64,000 nt of DNA from Paraliobacillus sp. PM-2 (GTDB taxonomy: Bacteria > Bacillota > Bacilli > Bacillales > Amphibacillaceae): contig NZ_CTEI01000001.1 of the NCBI RefSeq assembly GCF_001368815.1, forward strand, positions 806,001 through 870,000, in the 5' to 3' direction. Below are positions 36,745-48,717 of the stretch, in pieces; position 1 is the stretch's first letter, and each line of letters starts with the position of its first letter. The translations under genes were made by a program, and so were the position numbers. Under the pieces are notes generated by a model. It was given only the letters and a program-made list of their open reading frames with translations, made no database searches and was not told where the DNA came from.

Positions 36745-37131
36745 ATGAATATTCCAAAGGATTTACATTACTCAAAAGAACATGAATGGGTGAAGGTAGA
36801 AGGAGATACCGTTCGAATTGGTATAACCGAACATGCACAAGATGAACTAGGTGATATTGTTTTTGTTGAATTGCCGGAAGCAGGAGATACGATTGAAGAA
36901 GATGAACCATTTGGAAGTGTAGAGTCAGTAAAAACTGTTTCTGAATTATATGCTCCACTTTCAGGCAAAGTATTAGAAGTGAATGAAGAATTAGATGATA
37001 GTCCAGAGTTTGTCAATGATTCTCCTTATGAAAAAGCATGGATGATTGTTGTTGAACCGGATAATACTAGTGCTATTGAAAAACTAATGACTGCCGAACA
37101 ATATCAAAAAATGATTGAAGAAGAGGAATAA
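36745..37131 (+). CDS. gcvH: Glycine cleavage system H protein
   Basis: 128 residues. The lipoylated lysine lies in [19 protein letters not shown] protein shuttles the aminomethyl group between the P, T and L proteins and in Bacillus also passes lipoyl groups to other enzymes. CAGGAGG precedes the ATG. The other glycine-cleavage genes are not here, the usual separate location of gcvH in Bacilli. Confidence 0.97.
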   Translation: MNIPKDLHYSKEHEWVKVEGDTVRIGITEHAQDELGDIVFVELPEAGDTIEEDEPFGSVESVKTVSELYAPLSGKVLEVNEELDDSPEFVNDSPYEKAWMIVVEPDNTSAIEKLMTAEQYQKMIEEEE

Positions 37132-37138
37132 AAAAAGC

Positions 37139-37169
37139 CATCCCTTGTACAGTTTTGTAACAAGGGATG
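37139..37169 (+). terminator. Hairpin after gcvH
   Basis: CATCCCTTGT (37139-37148) pairs with ACAAGGGATG (37160-37169). No proper T tract follows, so it may be a weak terminator or mRNA end structure. Confidence 0.55.
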
Positions 37170-37231
37170 TGTTGTATGTATTACCTATGGGGATATAGAT
37201 GTTTACGTTTCAGTAAAAAGGTGGAATCCTA

Positions 37232-37594
37232 ATGAATAATGACTCAATTGCATTGGAGCGTGTGTTAATTGTTGAGGGTCTAACAGATAAGAAGCAAATT
37301 AAAAAGATCGTTAATGACTCGATAACAATCATTTGTACAAATGGTACATTGGGTGTTGAAAAAATGGAACAATTAATTAATGATTACGAGTTAGATCATT
37401 GTGATGTGTTTATCTTAGTGGATGAGGATGAAGCTGGTCATAAGCTTCGAAAACAGTTATCCATTGAACTCCCACATGCCAAGCATATTTATATAGACAG
37501 AACATTTCGCGAAGTTGCTGCAACCCCAGAAGTAGAGCTTGCAACTGCATTAGTTAGTAAGCACATTAAAGTAAACCCTATTTACCTTATTTAA
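37232..37594 (+). CDS. yusF: Toprim-domain protein YusF
   Basis: 120 residues, a single small Toprim domain: catalytic glutamate in LIVEGLTDKKQIKK and the D-x-D in FILVDEDEAGHKLR. Related stand-alone Toprim proteins may act on nucleic-acid ends; the function of YusF is unknown. AAAGGTGG precedes the ATG. It keeps the position it has in B. subtilis after gcvH and before yusE. Confidence 0.88.
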   Translation: MNNDSIALERVLIVEGLTDKKQIKKIVNDSITIICTNGTLGVEKMEQLINDYELDHCDVFILVDEDEAGHKLRKQLSIELPHAKHIYIDRTFREVAATPEVELATALVSKHIKVNPIYLI

Positions 37595-37605
37595 AGGAGT
37601 AACAA

Positions 37606-37917
37606 ATGAAACAAATAACGAAAGAGAATATGGAGATTATTAATCAATCTAAACAATTGATTTTTATTTATAGTCCGTTTTGTAGATCTTGTCAATTAGC
37701 TAGAAGCATGCTTCAGAAAATAGAATATCAAAAAAATCATCTTCTTTTCTATGAAATGAATGCCGGGCTATTTCCAACATTCATGCAAAAAAATAAAGTT
37801 GAAAGTGTCCCATGTTTATACATCCAGTTACCTGGTGGAGACAATGAAAAAATTTACTCTTTAAAGAACATGGAGAAAACAGCTAACTTATGGACGGAGC
37901 ACTTTTCCAAATTATAA
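37606..37917 (+). CDS. yusE: Thioredoxin-like protein YusE
   Basis: 103 residues, thioredoxin fold with C-x-x-C in YSPFCRSCQLARSML. It has no signal, so cytosolic. AAAGGAG lies before the ATG, 11 bases after yusF, an operon with it. The 3' end converges with and overlaps by six bases the minus-strand TlpA-like gene. Physiological partner unknown. Confidence 0.88.
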   Translation: MKQITKENMEIINQSKQLIFIYSPFCRSCQLARSMLQKIEYQKNHLLFYEMNAGLFPTFMQKNKVESVPCLYIQLPGGDNEKIYSLKNMEKTANLWTEHFSKL

Positions 37918-38331
37918 TATAGCTCCTATCGCTTCAATAATCTCCATAATTGTATCTTTTTCACCAAATGTACGAACTATTTCACCATGTTGATTAATGA
38001 TCACAGTAGTTGGAACCCCTTCACATTGAAAAAAATCGTAAACTTCTCTACCATTATCTTTTAAAGTAGGTTGAGATAGAAATTTTGCAGTATAATTCTC
38101 TGCGTCAGTATGACTACGCTCTCTCTCGGTCACATTTATTGTTACCATTTCTATATTATTGTCATTCATTGAGCGATATATCTGTTCTTTTTTAGGCAAA
38201 TCCGTACTACAATCCGGACACCAAGATACCCAAAAGGTAAGAATAATAATCTTTCCCTTATAGTCAGAGAGGGTAAAAGTACCTGGTTGATTAATGTAGG
38301 GTAAAACAAAATTAGCTGATTGCAATAACAT
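37912..38331 (-). CDS. TlpA/ResA-like thiol-disulfide oxidoreductase
   Basis: 139 residues. Redoxin domain with W-C-P-D-C (FWVSWCPDCSTDLPKKE) and cis-proline region GVPTTVIINQHGEIV. It has no signal or anchor from the ATG at 38331 (AAGGAAGG upstream). The longer frame from 38382 adds no clear membrane segment either, so it may be cytosolic, unlike ResA. Its role is not deducible. Confidence 0.85.
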   Translation of the reverse strand: MLLQSANFVLPYINQPGTFTLSDYKGKIIILTFWVSWCPDCSTDLPKKEQIYRSMNDNNIEMVTINVTERERSHTDAENYTAKFLSQPTLKDNGREVYDFFQCEGVPTTVIINQHGEIVRTFGEKDTIMEIIEAIGAIL

Positions 38332-38441
38332 ACACCTTCCTTGTTTATATATACTTGTATATCGGTAATTTTTTAAAAGCACACCTTATATCACATTATA
38401 TTGTAAAGGATAATCCTTTCTATTCTCAACAAATAAAACAA

Positions 38442-38470
38442 TTGACACGTTATGGATATCATGCTAACAT
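38442..38470 (+). promoter_or_regulatory. Sigma-A promoter of metNPQ
   Basis: TTGACA (38442-38447), a 17-base spacer and TAACAT (38465-38470), with TG one base before (extended -10). Confidence 0.85.
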
Positions 38471-38502
38471 GTCAATTAATAAAAAATAAAAAATACGTAT
38501 TG

Positions 38503-38680
38503 AATCTCTTATCAAGAGAGGTGGAGGGACTGGCCCGATGAAGCCCGGCAACCGTTAAACAGTTTTTGTTTAAAATGGTGCCAATTCCTGCAGAGCATTA
38601 ATTGCTTTGGCAGATGAGAGAACAGATAATATAGACCAAGTGTCTTTCTGTTCTCTTTAACAGAAAGACACTTTTTGTTT
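38503..38680 (+). promoter_or_regulatory. SAM-I riboswitch (S-box) with terminator
   Basis: The conserved core is plain: CTCTTATCAAGAGAGGTGGA at the 5' side, GGGACTGGCCCGATGAAGCC, CGGCAACC, and GGCAGATGAGAG closing P1. An expression-platform terminator follows (AAGTGTCTTTCTG 38638-38650 with CAGAAAGACACTT 38661-38673, then T tract). When SAM is abundant transcription stops before metN. Confidence 0.97.
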
Positions 38681-38778
38681 TATAGGAGAGGATAAATAGA
38701 TTAGCACAAACTTTTCGAAACACACTATTCAAGTAAGATACTACGAAAAATTAGTTTTTAAAAGAAAGTGGGATTAGA

Positions 38779-39804
38779 ATGATTAAAATTAAACAGCTTT
38801 CAAAAGTGTTTCAAACGAATAGCACGGCGATTCAGGCTGTTAATGCCCTCGACTTATCAATTGATAAAGGAGAAATATTCGGTGTTATTGGTTACAGTGG
38901 AGCTGGTAAAAGTACCTTTATTCGTTTGATCAATCGCTTAGAGGAACCTACGTCAGGGCAGGTAACAATTGATAATCAAGAAATTACAGCTTTATCAAAA
39001 AATGAACTACGTCTATCTAGGCAGGAAATAGGTATGATTTTTCAGCATTTTAATTTATTATGGTCACGCACTGTAAGAGAAAATATTATGTTTCCATTAG
39101 AGATAGCTGGAATTTCTAAACCAGAACGATTGGAACGAGTAGATGAATTAATACGTCTTGTTGGATTAACTGGTCGAGAAGATGCTTATCCTTCCCAATT
39201 AAGTGGAGGTCAAAAGCAACGTGTCGGTATTGCAAGGGCTTTAGCAAATAATCCAAAAGTTCTTTTATGTGATGAAGCGACCTCAGCGTTAGACCCTGAA
39301 ACAACAGATTCGATTCTTTCATTACTTGTGGATATTAATGAAAAATTAGGTTTAACCATCATTTTAATTACGCATGAAATGCATGTCATCCAAAAAATCT
39401 GTCATCGTGTTGCAGTCATGGAGGATGGTCGTGTTGTTGAACAAGGAAATGTGATGGATGTATTCTCACATCCACAACAAGCGGTTACGAAAAAGTTTGT
39501 AGAGCAAGTAATGGGTAAACCTGATGATGAACTGACAGATGAAACCATACTTAAGCAAATTGATCAAGGGAAAATTTTACGTTTGCATTTTGTAGGTGAG
39601 ATAGCAAATCAGGCCACCATCAGTCAAGTGGCAAAAAAATATGATGTGGAACTGAACATCTTACACGGCAATGTAAAACAAACACAGTCTGGTGCGTATG
39701 GGACATTATTTGTTCAAATTACAGGAGATGATGAGGAAATAAAAAAAGCGATCGACTTTATTACCTCTACATCTGTTCAAGTGGAGGTGAAAGAGCATGT
39801 TTAA
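38779..39804 (+). CDS. metN: Methionine ABC transporter ATP-binding protein
   Basis: 341 residues: ABC domain with Walker A GYSGAGKST, signature LSGGQKQR and Walker B LLCDEATSALDP, plus a C-terminal NIL ligand-sensing domain (about 265-341) that inhibits uptake when methionine is high. The last eight bases overlap metP. Imports L- and D-methionine with MetP and MetQ. Controlled by the upstream S-box. Confidence 0.97.
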   Translation: MIKIKQLSKVFQTNSTAIQAVNALDLSIDKGEIFGVIGYSGAGKSTFIRLINRLEEPTSGQVTIDNQEITALSKNELRLSRQEIGMIFQHFNLLWSRTVRENIMFPLEIAGISKPERLERVDELIRLVGLTGREDAYPSQLSGGQKQRVGIARALANNPKVLLCDEATSALDPETTDSILSLLVDINEKLGLTIILITHEMHVIQKICHRVAVMEDGRVVEQGNVMDVFSHPQQAVTKKFVEQVMGKPDDELTDETILKQIDQGKILRLHFVGEIANQATISQVAKKYDVELNILHGNVKQTQSGAYGTLFVQITGDDEEIKKAIDFITSTSVQVEVKEHV

Positions 39805-40465
39805 TCAACTTTTTGCAAATGTGGAATGGTCAGATATGTTAGTAGCAACGATTGAAACATTTTATATGACCTTACTAGCATTAGTAGGAACATTTATTTT
39901 TGGTATTATTCTAGGATTATTATTGTATCTAACGTCACCAGGTGGTATTTGGCAAAATAAAGGTATTAATTTTGTTGTAGCTACAATTGTTAATGTATTT
40001 CGCGCGATTCCATTCGTTATTTTAATATTATTGTTATTCCCATTTACTGATTTCTTAATTGGAACCCTTCGTGGACCAAATGCAGCAATACCTGCATTGA
40101 TTATCGGATCTGCACCATTTTATGGTAGGTTGGTAGAAATTGGTTTGAGAGAAGTGAATAAAGGAGTAATTGAAGCAGCTAAGTCAATGGGTGCAAAAAC
40201 ATCTACCATTATTTTCAAAGTGCTTTTAAAAGAATCAACACCAGCGTTGGTATCCGGTTTGACTGTAACCGCAATTGCTCTAATTGGTTATACAGCGGTT
40301 GCTGGAATCATTGGTGCCGGTGGATTGGGTGATTATGCTTACTACTATGGATTCCAACGTCGAGCAAATGATGTCGTACTTATGTGTACCATTTTAATTG
40401 TAATTATTGTTTTTGTATTCCAATTTATTGGTGACGCACTTACGAATAAATTGGATAAAAGATAA
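39797..40465 (+). CDS. metP: Methionine ABC transporter permease
   Basis: 222 residues, five membrane helices of the MetI family. The EAA-loop region VIEAAKSMGAKTSTIIFKVLL contacts MetN. GGAGGTGAAAG precedes the ATG inside the metN end, so translation is coupled. Confidence 0.96.
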   Translation: MFNQLFANVEWSDMLVATIETFYMTLLALVGTFIFGIILGLLLYLTSPGGIWQNKGINFVVATIVNVFRAIPFVILILLLFPFTDFLIGTLRGPNAAIPALIIGSAPFYGRLVEIGLREVNKGVIEAAKSMGAKTSTIIFKVLLKESTPALVSGLTVTAIALIGYTAVAGIIGAGGLGDYAYYYGFQRRANDVVLMCTILIVIIVFVFQFIGDALTNKLDKR

Positions 40466-40528
40466 TATTTAATCTTGTTCAAAACAAGAAAAAATATAAA
40501 AAATTATAACTTAAAGGGGAGAATCGAA

Positions 40529-41365
40529 ATGAAAAAAGTATTGCTATTATTGTTTATCGGATTTTTTGCTGTCGTGTTAGCTGCTTGTGGAACAGAAGAT
40601 AGTGATTCAGCAGCTGAAGGGGAAGGGAATACAACGATTAAAGTTGGAGCAACTAGTGTTCCGCATGCTGAGGTATTAGAACAAGCAAAGCCATTATTAG
40701 CAGAGAAAGATATTGACTTAATTATTTCAGAATATCAAGATTTTATTTTACCAAATGAAGATTTATCAAATGGCGAGCTAGATGCCAATTATTTTCAACA
40801 TATTCCTTATTTTGAATCACAAGTAGAAGATTTTGATTATGATTTTGTAAACTTAGGTGGCATTCATATTGAGCCGATGGCTGTTTATTCTAAAAATATT
40901 ACATCGGTGGATGCTATTCCTGAAGGAACAGAAGTCATTATCAGTCGATCTGTACCTGACCACGGACGTATTTTAGCCTTATTTGAAGCGCAAGGTCTAA
41001 TAAAATTAGATGAAAACGTAAATAAAGCAAAAGCAACAATTGATGATATCGTGGAAAATCCCTTAGATTTAACATTCTCTGCTGATGTTGATGCAGCCGT
41101 TCTACCGGAAATGTACGAAAGAGAAGAAGATGCATTAGTCGCAATTAATACAAACTATGCAATTGAAGCAGGACTATCTCCAATTGATGATTCTTTATTT
41201 GTGGAGGGATCAGATTCTCCTTACGTAAATATTGTTGCGGCACGTGCTGAAGATGAAAATAATGAAGCATTATTGGCTTTGGTTGAAGTACTTCAATCAG
41301 ATGTAATTAAAAACTTTATTACAGAAACATATAATGGTGAAGTTGTACCAGTGAATGCTCAATAA
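40529..41365 (+). CDS. metQ: Methionine-binding lipoprotein
   Basis: 278 residues of the NlpA/MetQ family. Lipobox LAAC (MKKVLLLLFIGFFAVVLAAC) places it as a membrane-anchored lipoprotein. DFILPNEDL and DANYFQHIPYFE are typical. ATG 40529 follows AAAGGGGAG; the frame from 40475 adds a tail unlike the family. It lies 63 bases after metP in the same S-box operon. Confidence 0.96.
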   Translation: MKKVLLLLFIGFFAVVLAACGTEDSDSAAEGEGNTTIKVGATSVPHAEVLEQAKPLLAEKDIDLIISEYQDFILPNEDLSNGELDANYFQHIPYFESQVEDFDYDFVNLGGIHIEPMAVYSKNITSVDAIPEGTEVIISRSVPDHGRILALFEAQGLIKLDENVNKAKATIDDIVENPLDLTFSADVDAAVLPEMYEREEDALVAINTNYAIEAGLSPIDDSLFVEGSDSPYVNIVAARAEDENNEALLALVEVLQSDVIKNFITETYNGEVVPVNAQ

Positions 41366-41556
41366 GCATAATTGTAGCAATAGCTAAAAAACAATAGAAA
41401 ATAGAAAGTATTATCTCTATGCTTATTTTATTTACTACATTTGAATATAAGTGAATCCAAATCCTTTCGTATGATTTGTCATGTCTTTTGTTAGATTTTT
41501 TCTTAAGTGATACAATAATATTGTCAAATCAAGAAAGGAAGGGTTTATTTTAAACC

Positions 41557-41742
41557 ATGGACAATTTAGCTTTAAATTATACGCCTGAAATGGAAAAAGC
41601 AATGCAGCAGAATCACGGAGTGGGTTATGCTGAATATGGAAGGAATTTAGAAAAACGATTAGAAATTGAGCGTAAAAGAGAAAAAAGCCATAGAAAGGGC
41701 TTAAAAATAGTAACAGAAATGGAACAACAAACACATCGTTAA
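41557..41742 (+). CDS. 61-residue charged protein, unknown
   Basis: 61 residues, highly charged (MDNLALNYTPEMEKAMQQNH, then an arginine/lysine/glutamate-rich helix RNLEKRLEIERKREKSHRKG). The ribosome site GGAAGGG lies about 14 bases before the ATG, rather far. A terminator (41764-41799) follows close behind, which supports a gene. No family recognised. Confidence 0.5.
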   Translation: MDNLALNYTPEMEKAMQQNHGVGYAEYGRNLEKRLEIERKREKSHRKGLKIVTEMEQQTHR

Positions 41743-41763
41743 AAAATGAATAACATAAATGAT

Positions 41764-41799
41764 ATTTCCCTCGTAGCAATAAGTTACGGGGGATTTTTT
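41764..41799 (+). terminator. Terminator after the 61-residue gene
   Basis: CCCTCGTA pairs with TACGGGGG across the loop, then ATTTTTTC. Confidence 0.85.
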
Positions 41800-41859
41800 C
41801 ACTTTTGTTAGCACATAACGATTTTAGATAAAATGAAACAAGAGCATGCAAAACACTTA

Positions 41860-43011
41860 CTATTCATTATCGTCTGGTTGTTTTGGTACAGAACGAGCTA
41901 TGAACAGTAAACAGATAAATATCATAGGGATTAGAAAAAGGATGGTTGTAAACAAAAGCCTGGGTGCTAGTAAAGAACCAATACTTGCTCCGATAAGTAA
42001 AACGAAAGAGTATAGTGATACTGCAGTCGATTGATAAATTTGGGCATGCTTTCCTATCAATAAGACCATCATTGGAATGCTTAAAGAGGTAGACGCAATC
42101 ATAGCAAATGAAGCAATAATAATAGTGATAACATTTAAATGAATACTTGCTGGAATAAAACCAAGCACCATAATCCATAACTGTACTTGCAGCACGTATT
42201 TTGCTCCGAATCGATTAAGAAAAAAACTAGAGAAAAATGCAGGTAAAATACCAATTAAGCTGATGGAACGAAGCAGCTGTAGCGAATAAGGGAAATCGGA
42301 CCACTCATGATATAAATATATTTCAAATGAACCATAAAAGAGGATAATCGTTAATAATAGAAAAAAAGTAATACTGTATAGCTTTTGCAATGTAAAATCA
42401 CGACAACATGCCATCAATATAGGAAAAAAATTTTTAGTAAGCTTCTTTTTAATAAAACGGTTAGATTCTAATGTAAGAGATAAACCAATAAAACAACTTA
42501 AGTAAAATAAAAAAAAGGCAAAAAATACGCCTGAATAGCTATATGATTGACTCAAAAATACAGATAGCAACTGTCCAAATACACCAGCAAACAAAAAACC
42601 TGTATTAAGCATGGCGATCGCAAAAGCTTGTCGTGTACCTGTGAAGTATTTGAAGCAATAGGAAAATGTTACTGGTGCGAAGCTTGCTGCAAAAAAACCT
42701 TGAAACACACGTAAAATAAATATATATTCCAGTGAATGATTGAAAGCTAGTAAGCCTGTAGTTATCGTCAACAACGCCATTCCTATTAATAAAATGTTTC
42801 GTAATGGATAATGATCTGCTATTAGACCAAAAAATACTAATCCAAATGCGTAAGGAAAGACAAAAAGTGTGCTGGATAGCGAGGCAATTTGTAGGGATAC
42901 ATCAAATTTTTCTGCTAGTAGTGGTTGGAGAGGGATTAATACATAAATACTACTAGCAACGAAAACGGAACAATAGATTAATACAATAACTGTTGAAGTA
43001 GTTTTAGCCAT
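41860..43011 (-). CDS. Major facilitator superfamily transporter
   Basis: 383 residues, twelve membrane helices. The MFS loop 2-3 motif is GLIADHYPLRNILLIG (G-x-x-x-D-x-x-x-R), and IPLQPLLAEKFDVS follows the first helix. The closest resemblance is to drug:H+ antiporter-1 type exporters, but the substrate is unknown. The N-terminal VIVLIYCSVFVASSIYVLIPL is the first helix. The 5' end faces sufC across about 365 bases. Confidence 0.88.
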   Translation of the reverse strand: MAKTTSTVIVLIYCSVFVASSIYVLIPLQPLLAEKFDVSLQIASLSSTLFVFPYAFGLVFFGLIADHYPLRNILLIGMALLTITTGLLAFNHSLEYIFILRVFQGFFAASFAPVTFSYCFKYFTGTRQAFAIAMLNTGFLFAGVFGQLLSVFLSQSYSYSGVFFAFFLFYLSCFIGLSLTLESNRFIKKKLTKNFFPILMACCRDFTLQKLYSITFFLLLTIILFYGSFEIYLYHEWSDFPYSLQLLRSISLIGILPAFFSSFFLNRFGAKYVLQVQLWIMVLGFIPASIHLNVITIIIASFAMIASTSLSIPMMVLLIGKHAQIYQSTAVSLYSFVLLIGASIGSLLAPRLLFTTILFLIPMIFICLLFIARSVPKQPDDNE

Positions 43012-43376
43012 ATATTGTCACCTCGGTATTGAATAGACTATTGTACTATATGCAGTTAATAATCAAGAAGTGTCAAGTACTTCGTTATGGTCTTTTCTTT
43101 CCAATGATATAAAGAATTATTGCCTATTAATATGTTGACGATATTGTGTTTATAGGTAGCTAATCATGATTGTAAAAGTATATTATAGCATTTAATTTAT
43201 GGTACGATTCATACATAGCAATTTTATAAACAAATAAGTTTGTAAATACATTAGAAGAATGGCTGAAATTGTTGAATATAGATTCGAAATAGTATAAGAT
43301 TGTAATGAGAATAAACTGATAATGACCAATGTTATTTACTCAGTTTCCTATAAATTTAAATGTTGGAGGTATCAAA
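43012..43376. other. Divergent intergenic region between the MFS gene and sufC
   Basis: About 365 AT-rich bases with no gene seen. A weak promoter for suf is TTGTTG (43269-43274) and TATAAG (43293-43298), 18-base spacer. The stretch GAAGT-GTCAAGT-ACTTC near 43071-43084 is a small hairpin close to the MFS start. No Fur-, IscR- or PerR-type site was convincing by eye. Confidence 0.45.
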
Positions 43377-44162
43377 ATGGCTGGATCAACTTTAGAAATT
43401 AAAGATCTTCATGTTGAAATTGAAGGTCAAGAAATATTAAAAGGTGTAAACCTAACAATTAAAGGTGGAGAGTTCCATGCAGTAATGGGACCAAACGGAA
43501 CAGGTAAGTCTACATTGGCTTCGGCGATTATGGGTCATCCAAAATACGAAGTAACAAGTGGAAGTATTCTTCTAGATGGTGAAGACGTACTAGAAATGGA
43601 AGTAGATGAACGTGCCAAAGCAGGTCTATTTTTAGCAATGCAATACCCTAGTGAAATTAGTGGGGTAACTACATCTGACTTCTTACGTTCTTCCATTAAT
43701 TCTCGCCGAGAAGAAGGCGATGAGATTCCATTGATGAAATTCATCAAAGAAATGGACCAGGCAATGGATTATTTAGAAATGGATAAAAATATGGCACAAC
43801 GTTATTTGAATGAAGGTTTCTCTGGCGGTGAGAAAAAACGTAATGAAATTCTTCAATTAATGTTGCTGAAACCGGCAATTGGTATCTTAGACGAAATTGA
43901 TTCTGGCTTAGATATTGATGCATTAAAAGTGGTATCCAAAGGAATCAATAAATTACGTAATGAATCATTTGGTTGCTTAATTATTACACACTACCAGCGT
44001 TTATTAGATTATATTACACCAGATTATGTGCATGTCATGATGCAAGGACGTGTGGTGAAATCTGGAGGTCCAGAACTAGCTCAACGTTTAGAGGCAGAAG
44101 GTTATGACTGGATTAAAAAAGAGTTAGGTATTGAAGAAGAAACAGTTGGAAACAACGCGTAA
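43377..44162 (+). CDS. sufC: Fe-S cluster assembly ATPase SufC
   Basis: 261 residues, ABC-type ATPase without membrane partner. Walker A GPNGTGKST, signature FSGGEKKR, Walker B LLKPAIGILDEIDSGLD. It forms SufBC2D with SufB and SufD, the scaffold on which clusters are built. ATG 43377 has TTGGAGG upstream; the longer frame from 43329 is non-conserved. First gene of sufCDSUB. Confidence 0.97.
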   Translation: MAGSTLEIKDLHVEIEGQEILKGVNLTIKGGEFHAVMGPNGTGKSTLASAIMGHPKYEVTSGSILLDGEDVLEMEVDERAKAGLFLAMQYPSEISGVTTSDFLRSSINSRREEGDEIPLMKFIKEMDQAMDYLEMDKNMAQRYLNEGFSGGEKKRNEILQLMLLKPAIGILDEIDSGLDIDALKVVSKGINKLRNESFGCLIITHYQRLLDYITPDYVHVMMQGRVVKSGGPELAQRLEAEGYDWIKKELGIEEETVGNNA

Positions 44163-44184
44163 CAGTACAGTAAGGAGGGATTAG

Positions 44185-47133
<2,949 letters not shown>

Positions 47134-47154
47134 TTAAATAGGAGGGATTGGAGA

Positions 47155-48552
47155 ATGGCTAAAAAGGCACCTGAAGTTGGAGAATATAAATATGGCTTTC
47201 ATGACCGTGATGTTTCTGTTTTTCGTACAGAAAAAGGACTAACGAAAAAAGTAGTAGAAGAAATTTCACATATGAAAGAAGAGCCCCAATGGATGCTTGA
47301 TTATCGTTTGAAGGCATTAGAGCAGTTTTATAAACAACCAATGCCACAGTGGGGCGGCGATCTTTCAGAATTAGATTTTGATGAGATCACCTATTATGTT
47401 AAGCCATCTGAACGTTCAGAGCGTTCTTGGGATGAAGTACCAGATGAAATCAAACAAACGTTTGATAAATTAGGTATACCAGAAGCAGAACAAAAATATT
47501 TAGCTGGTGTTTCTGCTCAGTATGAATCTGAAGTGGTATATCATAATTTAAAGGAAGATTTAGAGAAATTAGGTATTGTCTTTAAAGATACAGATACTGC
47601 ATTAAAGGAAAATGAAGATTTATTTAAGCAGTATTTTGGTAAAGTTATTCCATCAGCTGATAATAAATTTGCAGCATTAAACTCTGCGGTTTGGTCTGGT
47701 GGATCATTTATCTATGTTCCAAAAGGGGTAAAAGCAGATACACCATTGCAAGCATATTTCAGAATTAACTCAGAGAATATGGGGCAGTTTGAACGTACGT
47801 TGATCATTGTTGATGAGGGTGCGTCAGTGCATTATGTTGAAGGGTGTACAGCTCCAACGTATACAACGAATTCATTACACAGTGCGGTTGTTGAGATTTT
47901 CGTAAAGAAAGATGCATATTGTCGTTATACAACCATTCAGAATTGGGCGAACAATGTGTATAACCTTGTAACCAAGCGTGCAACTTGTGAAGCCAATGCA
48001 ACAATGGAGTGGATTGATGGGAACATAGGTTCAAAACTAACGATGAAGTATCCTTCTGTTATCCTAAAAGGCGAAGGTGCACGAGGTATGACCTTATCCA
48101 TTGCACTAGCAGGTAAAGGACAACATCAAGATGCCGGTGCTAAAATGTACCATCTAGCACCAAATACGTCTTCTACGATTGTTTCAAAATCTATTTCCAA
48201 ACATGGTGGTAAAGTAACTTATCGTGGAATTGTTCATTTTGGACGTAAAGCAGATGGAGCACGTTCAAATATAGAGTGTGATACGTTAATTATGGATAAC
48301 AAATCAACTTCAGATACCATACCATACAATGAAATTTACAATGAAAATATTTCATTGGAGCATGAAGCAAAAGTTTCTAAAGTCTCAGAAGAGCAATTGT
48401 TCTATCTAATGAGTCGTGGTATTTCTGAGGAAGAAGCAACTGAGATGATTGTAATGGGATTCATTGAACCATTTACAAAAGAACTTCCAATGGAGTATGC
48501 AGTAGAAATGAACCGTCTAATTAGCTTTGAAATGGAAGGTTCTATCGGTTAA
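47155..48552 (+). CDS. sufB: Fe-S cluster assembly protein SufB
   Basis: 465 residues. Core scaffold subunit with the catalytic-type region [35 protein letters not shown] and the C-terminal [20 protein letters not shown]. Forms SufBC2D. AGGAGG before the ATG, 21 bases after sufU. Last gene of the operon. Confidence 0.98.
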   Translation: MAKKAPEVGEYKYGFHDRDVSVFRTEKGLTKKVVEEISHMKEEPQWMLDYRLKALEQFYKQPMPQWGGDLSELDFDEITYYVKPSERSERSWDEVPDEIKQTFDKLGIPEAEQKYLAGVSAQYESEVVYHNLKEDLEKLGIVFKDTDTALKENEDLFKQYFGKVIPSADNKFAALNSAVWSGGSFIYVPKGVKADTPLQAYFRINSENMGQFERTLIIVDEGASVHYVEGCTAPTYTTNSLHSAVVEIFVKKDAYCRYTTIQNWANNVYNLVTKRATCEANATMEWIDGNIGSKLTMKYPSVILKGEGARGMTLSIALAGKGQHQDAGAKMYHLAPNTSSTIVSKSISKHGGKVTYRGIVHFGRKADGARSNIECDTLIMDNKSTSDTIPYNEIYNENISLEHEAKVSKVSEEQLFYLMSRGISEEEATEMIVMGFIEPFTKELPMEYAVEMNRLISFEMEGSIG

Positions 48553-48571
48553 TAAATTATAATGAGCAATT

Positions 48572-48599
48572 GAGCCCGATCATCATCGGGCTCTTTTCT
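48572..48599 (+). terminator. Terminator of the suf operon
   Basis: GAGCCCGAT (48572-48580) pairs with ATCGGGCTC (48585-48593), then TTTTC. Confidence 0.92.
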
Positions 48600-48717
48600 T
48601 TCTAGTAAATCATGCGGAATACTTTTTCGTTTTCGAGAGAAAAAGTGTTAAAATATAATGATAATTAGCGCATTTTAGTTGTTTTAGAAAGTGGATCTAT
48701 CAAAGGGGTTTTAATAA

